DNA of 64,000 nt from an uncultured Desulfuromusa sp. GTDB lineage: Bacteria; Desulfobacterota; Desulfuromonadia; Desulfuromonadales; Geopsychrobacteraceae. Within the stretch, counting starts at the first letter, position 1. Each line of letters begins with the position of its first letter. The DNA lies in the NCBI RefSeq assembly GCF_963675815.1, contig NZ_OY776574.1, positions 1,854,001-1,918,000 of the forward strand, read 5' to 3'. The translations under genes were made by a program, and so were the position numbers. This document shows, in pieces, positions 1 to 7,985 of the stretch. The notes under the pieces are model-generated. The model ran no database searches. It was not told the DNA's origin and saw only the letters and a program-made list of their open reading frames with translations.

Positions 1-2
1 CC

Positions 3-404
3 TGCTGTGCTATCGAGATGATGTGTTGCGGTATGGCACGCTTTGATATGGCACGCTATGGAGCTGAAGTCTTTCGACCGTCTCCGCGTCAATCGGATTT
101 GATGATTGTTGCTGGTACGGTGAATCGCAAGATGGCACCTGCGTTGGTGACATTGTATGAGCAAATGCCGGCTCCCCGCTACGTCATTGCTATGGGAAAC
201 TGTGCTGTGGCCGGTGGTCCTTTTGCGGTTGAAGCAAACTATGATGTTGTTCTGGGTGTTGATAAGCTGATTCCGGTGGATGTTTATATTCCCGGCTGTC
301 CGCCGCGTCCGGAGGCTTTGATTGAAGGTATTCTGCAGTTGCAGGAGAAAATGACCGGCAAGCGCTTCCCGTTCCCGCAAAACAAGATGCCGGAGGGGGC
401 GTAG
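3..404 (+). CDS. nuoB: NADH-quinone oxidoreductase subunit B, 5'-truncated by window edge
   Basis: This is the C-terminal part of NuoB, the peripheral-arm subunit that holds the terminal 4Fe-4S cluster N2 and passes electrons to quinone. The reading frame is open from the first bases and begins inside the CCAIEMM motif that carries two of the cluster cysteines. The remaining ligands are visible in MGNCAV and PGCPPRPEAL. Only about 134 codons are present; the start and nuoA, if it exists, lie upstream of the window. nuoC starts 4 bases after the stop, so the genes are cotranscribed. Identity is clear from the motifs and from the neighbours. Confidence 0.97.
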   Translation, partial: CCAIEMMCCGMARFDMARYGAEVFRPSPRQSDLMIVAGTVNRKMAPALVTLYEQMPAPRYVIAMGNCAVAGGPFAVEANYDVVLGVDKLIPVDVYIPGCPPRPEALIEGILQLQEKMTGKRFPFPQNKMPEGA

Positions 405-408
405 AGCG

Positions 409-960
409 ATGGATATTAATACAGTTAAGAAGCAGTGGCAGGAGTTGTCAGCGGCAATTGAAGAAGTCGATTACGCTGTGAGCGGGCATGACTACAATGT
501 GTGTTTGCAGGGCGAAAAAATCCGCGATTTTGCGACGTTGATGCTCGAGGAAGGTTTTTATCTGGTTGATTTGATGGCGGTGCATGTGGCACCGGCGATT
601 GAGATGGTTTATCAGTTTGCACATTATGAAAGCCGCTGTCGGGTTATGGCGCGTGCTTTCGTTAATGAAAACGGTGAAATCGCAACCATCTCTGATATTT
701 ATCAGGGAGCGAATTGGCATGAGCGGGAGACACGGGACTTTCACGGTGTCGTGTTTGTTGATCATCCCTATCTCTTCCCCTTGATTCTGCCTGAAGAGGA
801 TGTCGACCTGAAGCCGCTGTTGAAACAAGAAGGGAAGCTCAAAGACGTTGATGCTGTAAGGCGTAAACCGCCAGAGCCTGCGCCTGAGCCAAAACCTAAG
901 GTCAAGCCTGAGGCTGCAGATGCTAAACCTGAAGCCGCTAAGAGTCAGGAGCAAAGCTGA
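409..960 (+). CDS. nuoC: NADH-quinone oxidoreductase subunit C (30 kDa)
   Basis: NuoC is the 30-kDa peripheral-arm subunit that packs against NuoD near the quinone site. The family signature ERETRDFHGVVF is present around residue 105, followed by the conserved PYLFPLILPEE segment. The last 30 residues form a low-complexity tail rich in Pro, Lys, Ala and Glu that is not part of the conserved fold. At 183 aa the protein is a normal separate NuoC, not a NuoCD fusion. Its stop codon overlaps the nuoD start by one base (TGATG), a typical translational coupling. Confidence 0.95.
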   Translation: MDINTVKKQWQELSAAIEEVDYAVSGHDYNVCLQGEKIRDFATLMLEEGFYLVDLMAVHVAPAIEMVYQFAHYESRCRVMARAFVNENGEIATISDIYQGANWHERETRDFHGVVFVDHPYLFPLILPEEDVDLKPLLKQEGKLKDVDAVRRKPPEPAPEPKPKVKPEAADAKPEAAKSQEQS

Positions 961-2087
961 TGGCCATGGATGTAGAAATTCTGGAAGACCCCAAACATCA
1001 CCGTTATGTTCTGAATATGGGGCCACAGCATCCAAGTACCCATGGGGTGTTGCGGGTGTTGCTGGAACTTGAAGGTGAGTATGCGATGGAACTGTTGCCG
1101 GTACTGGGCTACGGGCATCGCTGTCACGAAAAGATTGCTGAGTTTAAACCGGCTAAATCATTTATGCCGAATACGGCACGGATGGATTATCTGGGGGCGC
1201 TGATTTACAATCATGGATTTGCGCAACTGCTTGAAAAGGCAGCCGGAATTGAAGTTCCGGAGCGGGTTGAGTATATCCGCGTTATTACCTCGGAATTGAA
1301 CCGGATTCAGAGTCATCTGCTTTGGTATGGGGCGTATCTGCTGGACTTGGGAGCATTTACCCCGATCATGTACGCGTTTGATGATCGTGAGCACATCCTG
1401 GATATCCTTGAAGATGTGACGGGTTCTCGCTTGACCTATTGTTATTTCAGGGTTGGCGGGGTAAGCAAGGACATTGATGACAAATTTGTGAGCAGTACCA
1501 GGGCCTTTGTCGATCGACTTCGCAGTCGCTTTCAGATGTATGAAGACTTGGTAAACGGCAATGTTATCCTTCAGAACCGTTTGAATGGTATTGGTGACCT
1601 GACTCCACAGACCTGTGCTCGTTATGGTATTACCGGGCCGCTGTTGCGCGGAACCGGTGTTGCTTACGATATCCGCCGGGCAGAGCCTTATTCAATTTAT
1701 TCACAGTTCGATTTTGAAATTCCGACGGCAACCAAGGGTGACTGTATGGCCTCTTTCCTGGTGCGTTTCCGTGAGTTGGAGCAGAGCCTGAGGATTATCG
1801 AGCAGGCTTTGGACAAGCTTCCGGAAGGCCCGATTATGGCTGCCAAGGTTCCAAAGAAGCTGAATATTCCAGCTGGTGATTATAACAGTTCGGTTGAGTC
1901 ACCACGTGGTGAGCTTTCGTACTATCTTGTGTCTGATGGATCGGATGTCCCATATCGTCTCAAGGTGAGAACTCCGTCATATTCTAATTTGAGTGTTGTC
2001 CCTGAGATGTGTCAGGGGATGCTGCTTTCGGATGTCGTATCGGCCATGGGGGCTCTTGATCTAGTTATCCCCGAGATTGACAGGTAG
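960..2087 (+). CDS. nuoD: NADH-quinone oxidoreductase subunit D (49 kDa)
   Basis: NuoD is the 49-kDa subunit, related to the large subunit of NiFe hydrogenases, that forms the quinone-binding cavity with NuoB. The hallmark GPQHPSTHGVLR lies near residue 22 and the C-terminus ends in the conserved SAMGALDLVIPEIDR stretch; the hydrogenase nickel cysteines are absent, as expected for complex I. The length of 375 aa is typical of a separate NuoD. ATG at 960 overlaps the nuoC stop. nuoH follows after 5 bases; the usual nuoEFG genes are missing between them. Confidence 0.96.
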   Translation: MAMDVEILEDPKHHRYVLNMGPQHPSTHGVLRVLLELEGEYAMELLPVLGYGHRCHEKIAEFKPAKSFMPNTARMDYLGALIYNHGFAQLLEKAAGIEVPERVEYIRVITSELNRIQSHLLWYGAYLLDLGAFTPIMYAFDDREHILDILEDVTGSRLTYCYFRVGGVSKDIDDKFVSSTRAFVDRLRSRFQMYEDLVNGNVILQNRLNGIGDLTPQTCARYGITGPLLRGTGVAYDIRRAEPYSIYSQFDFEIPTATKGDCMASFLVRFRELEQSLRIIEQALDKLPEGPIMAAKVPKKLNIPAGDYNSSVESPRGELSYYLVSDGSDVPYRLKVRTPSYSNLSVVPEMCQGMLLSDVVSAMGALDLVIPEIDR

Positions 2088-2092
2088 GGTAT

Positions 2093-3079
2093 ATGGAAAT
2101 TTTTAACAGTTTACTTCCGGAACTCATTCGGATGGTTGTTTGTGCCGTATGCGGAGCCGCGATTGTCTTCGGCAATGCGTTGGTGATGGGATATGCCGAG
2201 CGAAAGCTGGCAGGTCACATCATGTTGCGACCAGGACCCATGGAGGTTGGATTCCATGGTGTGTACCAATTGGTGGTTGACGGCTTGAAGCTGATGGGCA
2301 AGCAACTGGTGATCCCCAAAAATGCAGACAGGCCCCTGTTTATGCTGGCTCCACTGCTGGCATTTGCTCCAGTATTCGCCCCTCTGCTGGTGATCCCCTT
2401 TAGTGACAAGCTCCAGGGTTTTGATCTTGATATCGGGCTGCTGGTCATTTTGGCTCTTGCATCGATAAATCTTCTGGCGGTTTTGATCGGGGGCTGGTCA
2501 TCAAATAATAAATATTCACTGTTTGGTGCCTTTCGAGCTGTTTCCCAGAATGTTGCCTATGAAATCCCGATGCTGCTCTCATTGCTGTCAATTATCTTCA
2601 TGACGAATACGTTTAGTTTGAAGGGGGTTGTTGCTGCACAGAGTCCAGTCTGGTTTATTGTCGTTCAGCCTTTGGCATTTTTAATTTACCTGGTCGCTAT
2701 CGTTGCTGAAACCAACCGGGCTCCTTTTGACTTGCCTGAGGCTGAAAGTGAGCTGACTGCCGGTTTTCATACCGAATATAGTGGTATGAGCTTCAGTCTG
2801 TTTGTGTTGGGCGAGTATGCCAACATGTTCATCGTCAGTAGCGTCGCCACGGTATTCTTTCTTGGTGGAAGTTCGGGAATTCCATTGCCGTACTTTGAAT
2901 ACACCGGGGTTGTCTGGTTTCTGCTAAAGGTTTATACGCTGATGTTCTTTTTGGTCTGGATTCGCTGGACCTACCCGAGAACGCGTTTCGACCAGTTGAT
3001 GAACTTTTGTTGGAAATATCTGATTCCGTTCTCACTGGTTAACCTTCTTATTACTGTCGTGATGGTGAAGCTACTATGA
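2093..3079 (+). CDS. nuoH: NADH-quinone oxidoreductase subunit H
   Basis: NuoH is the membrane subunit that anchors the peripheral arm and completes the quinone channel. The protein is hydrophobic with about eight membrane helices and carries the two family signatures, an ERKLAGHIMLRPGP-type motif near residue 37 and the ETNRAPFDLPEAESEL loop near residue 204. It is 328 aa, a normal length. The last codons overlap the nuoI start by 4 bases. The direct NuoD-NuoH junction, without the NADH-oxidising module, is like archaeal Fpo and other 11-subunit complexes. Confidence 0.96.
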   Translation: MEIFNSLLPELIRMVVCAVCGAAIVFGNALVMGYAERKLAGHIMLRPGPMEVGFHGVYQLVVDGLKLMGKQLVIPKNADRPLFMLAPLLAFAPVFAPLLVIPFSDKLQGFDLDIGLLVILALASINLLAVLIGGWSSNNKYSLFGAFRAVSQNVAYEIPMLLSLLSIIFMTNTFSLKGVVAAQSPVWFIVVQPLAFLIYLVAIVAETNRAPFDLPEAESELTAGFHTEYSGMSFSLFVLGEYANMFIVSSVATVFFLGGSSGIPLPYFEYTGVVWFLLKVYTLMFFLVWIRWTYPRTRFDQLMNFCWKYLIPFSLVNLLITVVMVKLL

Positions 3080-3516
3080 AATCCTATTTCTCAGAGCTGT
3101 TTAAGGGAGCATGGAGCCTTATCATTGGCCTGAAGGTCACTATCAAGGCGTTATTCTCTCCGATTGTTACCTGTCAGTATCCTCGCGAAAAATTGGAGAT
3201 CACTCCTAACTATCGCGGTCATATTGATCTGATCAAGTTTGCTGATACCGGCACTCATAAATGTATTTCTTGCGGCAGCTGTATGCGCGAATGTCCATCC
3301 GATTGCATTGTCGTTGAGGGTGAAAAGCGTGAAGGAGTTAAAGGCAAGGCGTTAGTCGTCTTTACTCTGAATTTCACTAAATGCAGCTTATGCGGCGCTT
3401 GCGTTGAGGTCTGCCCAACCAAGGCTCTTGAGTATTCCGACGAATATGAACTGGCCGGGTATGCACGTGAGGACTTTCACTACGATCTCTTGAAGAGAGT
3501 GGAGGAACGGGAATGA
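3076..3516 (+). CDS. nuoI: NADH-quinone oxidoreductase subunit I (8Fe ferredoxin)
   Basis: NuoI holds the two 4Fe-4S clusters N6a and N6b that link the distal electron chain to cluster N2. Two classic CxxCxxCxxxCP motifs are visible, CISCGSCMRECP and CSLCGACVEVCP. The protein is 146 aa, short but within the family range. Start and stop overlap nuoH and nuoJ by 4 bases each, so these genes are tightly coupled. Since no NuoG or NuoF is encoded here, the electron donor to this subunit may be a ferredoxin or a separately encoded dehydrogenase; that is inference. Confidence 0.95.
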   Translation: MKSYFSELFKGAWSLIIGLKVTIKALFSPIVTCQYPREKLEITPNYRGHIDLIKFADTGTHKCISCGSCMRECPSDCIVVEGEKREGVKGKALVVFTLNFTKCSLCGACVEVCPTKALEYSDEYELAGYAREDFHYDLLKRVEERE

Positions 3517-4040
3517 TAGTTTATAAGTACCTCGCCGAAGTCCTCTTTTATGCTTTGGTGTGTTTGACATTTGCAGGGGGCATTTTGGCGGTCAGATCAA
3601 AAATGCTTATGCATGCTGTTCTGGGGCTGGCCGCGACACTGTTTGGTGTCGCTGGTCTTTACTTTCACCTGGGCAGCCCCTTTCTCGCTATGATGCAGAT
3701 TCTGATTTATGTTGGCGCCGTTTGTATCATCATTGTTCTTGGAGTCATGTTGGGTAACACTCCTGATCAACTGGCGACTAAGAATCTGACAGGACGAAAC
3801 CTGCCGTTGGCTTTGCTGACTTGCACTATCGGTTTTATTTCACTGTTTATAGCTGTCATCAGTCGAACAGAATTTACACCAGCAACAGAAAAAATTGGTG
3901 ATATGTCGATTGCATTTGTCGGTGAAAGTCTGCTTTTGCAATATTGTCTGGCCTTTGAATTAATTTCGGTCATATTGCTAACCGCTATTATTGGTGCCAT
4001 TATTCTGGCCCGTGGTGGTCGAGAGGGAAGGTCATCATGA
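3513..4040 (+). CDS. nuoJ: NADH-quinone oxidoreductase subunit J
   Basis: NuoJ is a small membrane-arm subunit with five predicted helices that carries part of the central hydrophilic axis. The conserved motif near residue 66, MMQILIYVGAVCIIIVLGVML, is typical of the family (given here as 21 residues shortened in meaning: MQILIYVGAV is the core). The length is 175 aa. It overlaps nuoI by 4 bases at the start and nuoK by 4 bases at the end. Membership is supported by both sequence and by its fixed position between nuoI and nuoK. Confidence 0.93.
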   Translation: MIVYKYLAEVLFYALVCLTFAGGILAVRSKMLMHAVLGLAATLFGVAGLYFHLGSPFLAMMQILIYVGAVCIIIVLGVMLGNTPDQLATKNLTGRNLPLALLTCTIGFISLFIAVISRTEFTPATEKIGDMSIAFVGESLLLQYCLAFELISVILLTAIIGAIILARGGREGRSS

Positions 4041-4354
4041 TGATCAGTGCCAATTTAAATACTTATCTGATTATTGCTGCGGTTTTGCTGTTTATCGGTG
4101 TATACGGCATGGTGCAACACCGCTCGTTGATTGGTATTTTGATTTCCAGTGAATTTATTCTAAACGGTGCAGCTTTGAACTTTATGGCATTTAACAGCTT
4201 TGTTGCTCCTAACCCTGCAGTTGGGCAAATTTTCACTCTGTTTATCATGGGAATTGCCGCAGCTGAAGCAGCGATAGCAGTCAGTATAATTATCGCGGTG
4301 TACCGTAAATATCAAAGTGAAGATCCTGAGGATCTTCAGGACATGAAGATGTGA
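4037..4354 (+). CDS. nuoK: NADH-quinone oxidoreductase subunit K
   Basis: NuoK is a three-helix membrane subunit related to MrpC, with conserved glutamates inside the membrane. The sequence shows three hydrophobic stretches, the conserved GVYGMVQHRSLIGILISSEF region around residues 22-41, and an AAEAAIAVSIII third helix with the buried Glu. It is 105 aa, the usual size. The gene overlaps nuoJ and is followed by a gap of about 85 bases before the first MrpD-like subunit, where a tightly packed operon briefly loosens. Confidence 0.94.
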   Translation: MMISANLNTYLIIAAVLLFIGVYGMVQHRSLIGILISSEFILNGAALNFMAFNSFVAPNPAVGQIFTLFIMGIAAAEAAIAVSIIIAVYRKYQSEDPEDLQDMKM

Positions 4355-4439
4355 TATTGCTCCTCTGATGATTTTGTAGTTGGTAACGGCAGCCATTTCG
4401 ATCTGCCAGCACGACACACCACTTGAGAAAGTACATGCA

Positions 4440-5933
4440 ATGAACACAATTATCACCAGTAAAATTGTTATAACAATGTTGATCCCAATGATTACGGGAT
4501 TGCTTGTTATGCTCACGGGCAAAAAAGAGAATCTGCGCGATAGCCTGTCGACCATCGGTGCTATTCTGACGTTTGCCTCGGTTTTGAGCTTTCTGCCAGT
4601 GATTCAGGGTGGAGATCAGCTGCAATACACCTTGTTCGAACTTTACCCGGGGATCACCGTAAAGTTGAATCTGGATCCACTGGGGGTTATTTTCGCCATG
4701 GTGGCATCGTTTCTGTGGATTCTTGCCAGCCTCTATTGTGTTGGCTATATGCGCGGTCTCGATGAGCATGCACAGACACGATTTTATGTCTGTTATGCTG
4801 TTTCTGTCGGAGCGGCGATGGGTGCAGCCTTTGCCGGTAACCTGTTCACTCTCTACCTTTTCTATGAGATTGTTTCCATCTTCACCTATCCTCTGGTTAT
4901 GCACCATCAGGATGAGGAAGGTTACGCCGGAGCCAAAAAATATATTGTCTATTTGATGTTTACATCAAAGGCATTTTTGTTGCCCGCGATGGTCATTATC
5001 TACGTTCTTTGCGGGACTCTCGATTTTAATTCCGCTAGCATTGCCCAGGGGATTTTCCCTGCAGAGGCTGATCGCTTTGTGGTGGGTATCGCTTATTTGC
5101 TATGCCTTTTCGGTTTTGCAAAAGCCGGTATTATGCCCCTGCATAACTGGTTGCCCGATGCGATGGTTGCACCAACCCCGGTCAGTGCATTGTTGCATGC
5201 CGTTGTCGTTGTTAAGGTCGGTGTGTTTTCTATCTGCCGTGTCATGTTGTCTATTTTTGGTACCGATATCCTCAATGAAACCGGATTGGGGCTGTTTACG
5301 GCTTATTTTGTTTCGTTCACGATACTGACTGCATCGGTGATTGCTCTTACTAAAACCAATCTTAAAGCGCGTCTCGCTTATTCAACGGTCAGTCAGTTGT
5401 CATATATTGTTTTAGGTGTTGCTATGCTCACTCCTAATTCAATTACCGGTGGTCTGATTCATATTGCCAACCATGCTTTTGCGAAAATTACCCTGTTCTT
5501 CGCTGCCGGTTGTATTTTTGTCGCCAGCGGCAAAAAAGACATCTCAGAAATGGGAGGACTGGGGAAGCGGATGCCATGGACCATGGTGGCATTTGGTCTT
5601 GCTTCTCTCGGGATGATCGGTGCTCCTCCTGTCGGTGGATTTGTCACCAAGTGGTATTTGGCTTTAGGGACAATTGATCTCCATAACTGGATTCTTCTGT
5701 GTGTCCTGTTGACGAGTAGTTTGCTAAATGCCGGGTATTTTGTTCCTGTTGTTCTTAAGGCCTTTTTCGGCAAACCTCTGCCTGCTGATGAGGGATTAAC
5801 CAGTAGTCTTGAAGGGAAGCCACTCATTATGTTCATGGTGGTTCCGCTGGTCATAACCGGTGCTATTTCGGTCCTTATTGGTGTTTACCCAACTTTGTTT
5901 CTAGATCTTATTAACCTATTGGTGAAGTCATGA
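4440..5933 (+). CDS. MrpD/NuoL-M-type antiporter-like membrane subunit 1
   Basis: This is a 497-aa proton-conducting subunit of the Proton_antipo_M family, closer in look to MrpD (Na+/H+ antiporter subunit D) than to NuoL. About 14 helices are predicted. The helix-5 Glu is visible in LYLFYEIVS and the central Lys in GFAKAGIMPLHNWLPDA, so a complete half-channel is likely. I chose ATG 4440; an upstream TTG at 4380 gives 20 more residues but has no ribosome binding site. It occupies the place of nuoL but lacks the long C-terminal lateral helix. The downstream gene overlaps it by 4 bases. Confidence 0.85.
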   Translation: MNTIITSKIVITMLIPMITGLLVMLTGKKENLRDSLSTIGAILTFASVLSFLPVIQGGDQLQYTLFELYPGITVKLNLDPLGVIFAMVASFLWILASLYCVGYMRGLDEHAQTRFYVCYAVSVGAAMGAAFAGNLFTLYLFYEIVSIFTYPLVMHHQDEEGYAGAKKYIVYLMFTSKAFLLPAMVIIYVLCGTLDFNSASIAQGIFPAEADRFVVGIAYLLCLFGFAKAGIMPLHNWLPDAMVAPTPVSALLHAVVVVKVGVFSICRVMLSIFGTDILNETGLGLFTAYFVSFTILTASVIALTKTNLKARLAYSTVSQLSYIVLGVAMLTPNSITGGLIHIANHAFAKITLFFAAGCIFVASGKKDISEMGGLGKRMPWTMVAFGLASLGMIGAPPVGGFVTKWYLALGTIDLHNWILLCVLLTSSLLNAGYFVPVVLKAFFGKPLPADEGLTSSLEGKPLIMFMVVPLVITGAISVLIGVYPTLFLDLINLLVKS

Positions 5934-6178
5934 TTGTTAATTTTCTAACTTACTTGCGGGAAAGACCTGGCCTGCTGAAATGGTCTTTTATGGCCTATTT
6001 AGTTTTCGCTGTCGGTTTTGATTTCTTTGCAGATCGTCACCATGCACATTTCTGGGGTGACCATCTGGTTGGGTTCTGGGCAGTTTTCGGCCTCGTAGGT
6101 TGCCTGGCAATGATAGTCTTCTGCAAAGGGCTCTCACACGTATGGCTGGAGAGGGACAAGGATCATTATGACAAGTAG
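5930..6178 (+). CDS. Small two-helix membrane protein of the nuo operon
   Basis: This 82-aa protein has two predicted membrane helices, roughly residues 17-32 and 45-65, a His/Asp-rich turn between them (DRHHAHFWGDH) and a charged C-terminal tail. It overlaps the gene before it by 4 bases and the gene after it by 11, so it is translated with the two MrpD-like subunits and is probably an accessory subunit at their junction. I do not recognise it as one of the 14 canonical complex I subunits. Function beyond a structural or ion-coupling role in the membrane arm cannot be stated. Confidence 0.75.
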   Translation: MIVNFLTYLRERPGLLKWSFMAYLVFAVGFDFFADRHHAHFWGDHLVGFWAVFGLVGCLAMIVFCKGLSHVWLERDKDHYDK

Positions 6179-7934
6179 TATTTTTATGCATCCGGCCACC
6201 ATGTTCATTGTTGGTGCGCTGCTATTGCCTTTAGCCAAAATGTTAAAAGTCCAGAAGGTCTGGTTGGTTCTGATCCCTCTGATCGCATTTATTCAGATTC
6301 AATATTTACCAGAATCTTTCGGTAAAGTTGACTGGCTTGGATTTGAGCTGCATTTTGGACGGGTAGATAGACTGACCATGGTCTTTTTACACGTCTTCAC
6401 CTTAATGGCGCTGATTGGAAGCATTTTTGGCCTCCATGTTAAGGAAAGCGGCCAGCATGTTGCTGCCTGGCTGTATGTAGCTGGATCATTGGGTACAACT
6501 TTAGCGGGTGACTACCTGACGGTTTTCATCTTCTGGGAGTTGATGGCCTTTGCCTCAGTATTCCTGATCTGGTATCGCAAGCGGAAGCGGTCAATTGAGG
6601 CTGGTTACAGATATTTATTAGTCCATACCTTTGGTGGTTTGGTTCTCTTGGGAGGTATTTTCCTCCGCTATCAGAATATCGGTGATCTTACTTTTGACCT
6701 GATTTCGGTTGACCATGCAACCCTTGCCGACTATTTAATCATGATTGGTTTCATGCTTAATGCGGCTGTACCGCCAATTCATGCCTGGCTGCCTGATGCG
6801 TATCCTGAAGCAACCGTTACGGGTGCTGTTTTTATGTGCGCATTTACGACGAAAACGGCCGTTTATGTTCTTGCTCGTGGTTTCGCTGGATTTGAGACTT
6901 TAGCGATCATGGGCGCGATTATGACCTTGTATGGTGTTGCCTACGCGGTTATTGAGAACGATGCCCGGCGAATACTGGCCTATCATATTGTCAGTCAGGT
7001 CGGCTATATGGTCTGTGCAGTCGGGATTGGTACGGAAATGGCGATTAATGGTGCCAGCGCTCATGCTTACGCCCATATTCTCTATAAAGCTCTGTTGTTC
7101 ATGGGGGTTGGTAGTGTTCTTGAAATGACAGGACGCTCTAAGCTCAGTGAACTGGGTGGCTTGTATAAGTATATGCCGTATTCCATGATATTTACCGTTA
7201 TCGGTGGTATCGCGATCTCCGGCTTTCCTTTGACCAGTGGTTTTATCAGCAAGTCGATGATTATTACCGCAGCCGGCAATAACCATCAGCTTGTTATCAT
7301 GAGTATGCTTTTGTTGGCAGCAGTTGGTACCTTCCTTTCTGTTGGTATTAAATTGCCTTATTTCGTCTTTTTCGGACCGAATGAGAGTGGCTTGAAGCCA
7401 AAAGAAGCCCACTGGAATATGCAGGTTGGTATGTTTATGGCCGCATTCATGTGTATTTTTCTTGGGTTCTATCCGGATTATCTCTATGACATGCTGCCCT
7501 ATGCTGTGCATTATCATCCTTATACCAGTTACCATTTGACTGAAACATTCCATCTGCTTGGCTTTACCGGCCTTGGTTTTTACATCATGGTCAAATACCT
7601 TAAGCCTCATGATGTTTCCAACCTTGATCTCGATTGGTTCTACCGCCGAGGTGCCGTTTGGTTTATGTGGGTTGCCAACAAACCTGTCAGTGCAACAAAC
7701 GAGTGGGTTAGTAATGTTTATAAAAATATCGGGTTACGCTTGACAATGGCACTTGCCCGAGCCCTTTCCTGGTTCGATTGGGAAGGAATAGACTGGGCTC
7801 TTGATGGCAGTGCCCGTGGTGTTGTTAAGGGTGGAGAGCAAGTACGACAGTTCCAGACCGGAAAGTTGCAGCATTATATCGGCGCTGCAGTGGCTCTGTT
7901 GTTCATTGTGCTTATCGTTGTAGTTCTGGTCTGA
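6168..7934 (+). CDS. MrpD/NuoL-type antiporter-like subunit 2 with C-terminal lateral-helix module
   Basis: This 588-aa Proton_antipo_M protein has an antiporter core (helix-5 Glu in FIFWELMAF) and a C-terminal amphipathic stretch ending in QVRQFQTGKLQHYIG and a last helix, which resembles the lateral helix end of NuoL. It may therefore be the distal, NuoL-equivalent subunit even though the core looks MrpD-like. An oddity is that the central Lys before the PxHxWLPDA motif, present in the other three antiporter subunits here, is Asn (NAAVPPIHAWLPDA). The helix-8 Lys in CAFTTKTAVY is kept. It overlaps the small gene upstream and ends 51 bases before nuoM. Confidence 0.85.
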   Translation: MTSSIFMHPATMFIVGALLLPLAKMLKVQKVWLVLIPLIAFIQIQYLPESFGKVDWLGFELHFGRVDRLTMVFLHVFTLMALIGSIFGLHVKESGQHVAAWLYVAGSLGTTLAGDYLTVFIFWELMAFASVFLIWYRKRKRSIEAGYRYLLVHTFGGLVLLGGIFLRYQNIGDLTFDLISVDHATLADYLIMIGFMLNAAVPPIHAWLPDAYPEATVTGAVFMCAFTTKTAVYVLARGFAGFETLAIMGAIMTLYGVAYAVIENDARRILAYHIVSQVGYMVCAVGIGTEMAINGASAHAYAHILYKALLFMGVGSVLEMTGRSKLSELGGLYKYMPYSMIFTVIGGIAISGFPLTSGFISKSMIITAAGNNHQLVIMSMLLLAAVGTFLSVGIKLPYFVFFGPNESGLKPKEAHWNMQVGMFMAAFMCIFLGFYPDYLYDMLPYAVHYHPYTSYHLTETFHLLGFTGLGFYIMVKYLKPHDVSNLDLDWFYRRGAVWFMWVANKPVSATNEWVSNVYKNIGLRLTMALARALSWFDWEGIDWALDGSARGVVKGGEQVRQFQTGKLQHYIGAAVALLFIVLIVVVLV

Positions 7935-7936
7935 CT

Positions 7937-7958
7937 CTGACTGCTAATTATCAGTCAG
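7937..7958 (+). other. Weak intercistronic hairpin before nuoM
   Basis: A 7-bp stem, CTGACTG and CAGTCAG, with an 8-base loop lies in the only sizeable gap of the distal operon. No T-run follows, so it is not a normal terminator; it might affect mRNA stability or be chance. Confidence 0.3.
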
Positions 7959-7985
7959 GCAATTACTCTTAGACAGTAGGAAGTC

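Noticed and set aside
448..1035. 195-codon open frame on - across nuoC and nuoD
   Set aside because: It is antisense to two certain genes, with no protein features.
4290..4907. 205-codon open frame on - opposite nuoK and the first MrpD-like gene
   Set aside because: Hydrophilic antisense of membrane protein genes; no start signal.
6168..7934. Annotating the second antiporter-like subunit simply as NuoL
   Set aside because: The C-terminal end looks like NuoL but the core looks like MrpD and lacks the central Lys, so I left the symbol empty.
7937..7958. Terminator between MrpD-like 2 and nuoM
   Set aside because: Only a 7-bp stem and no T-run; the operon very likely continues.
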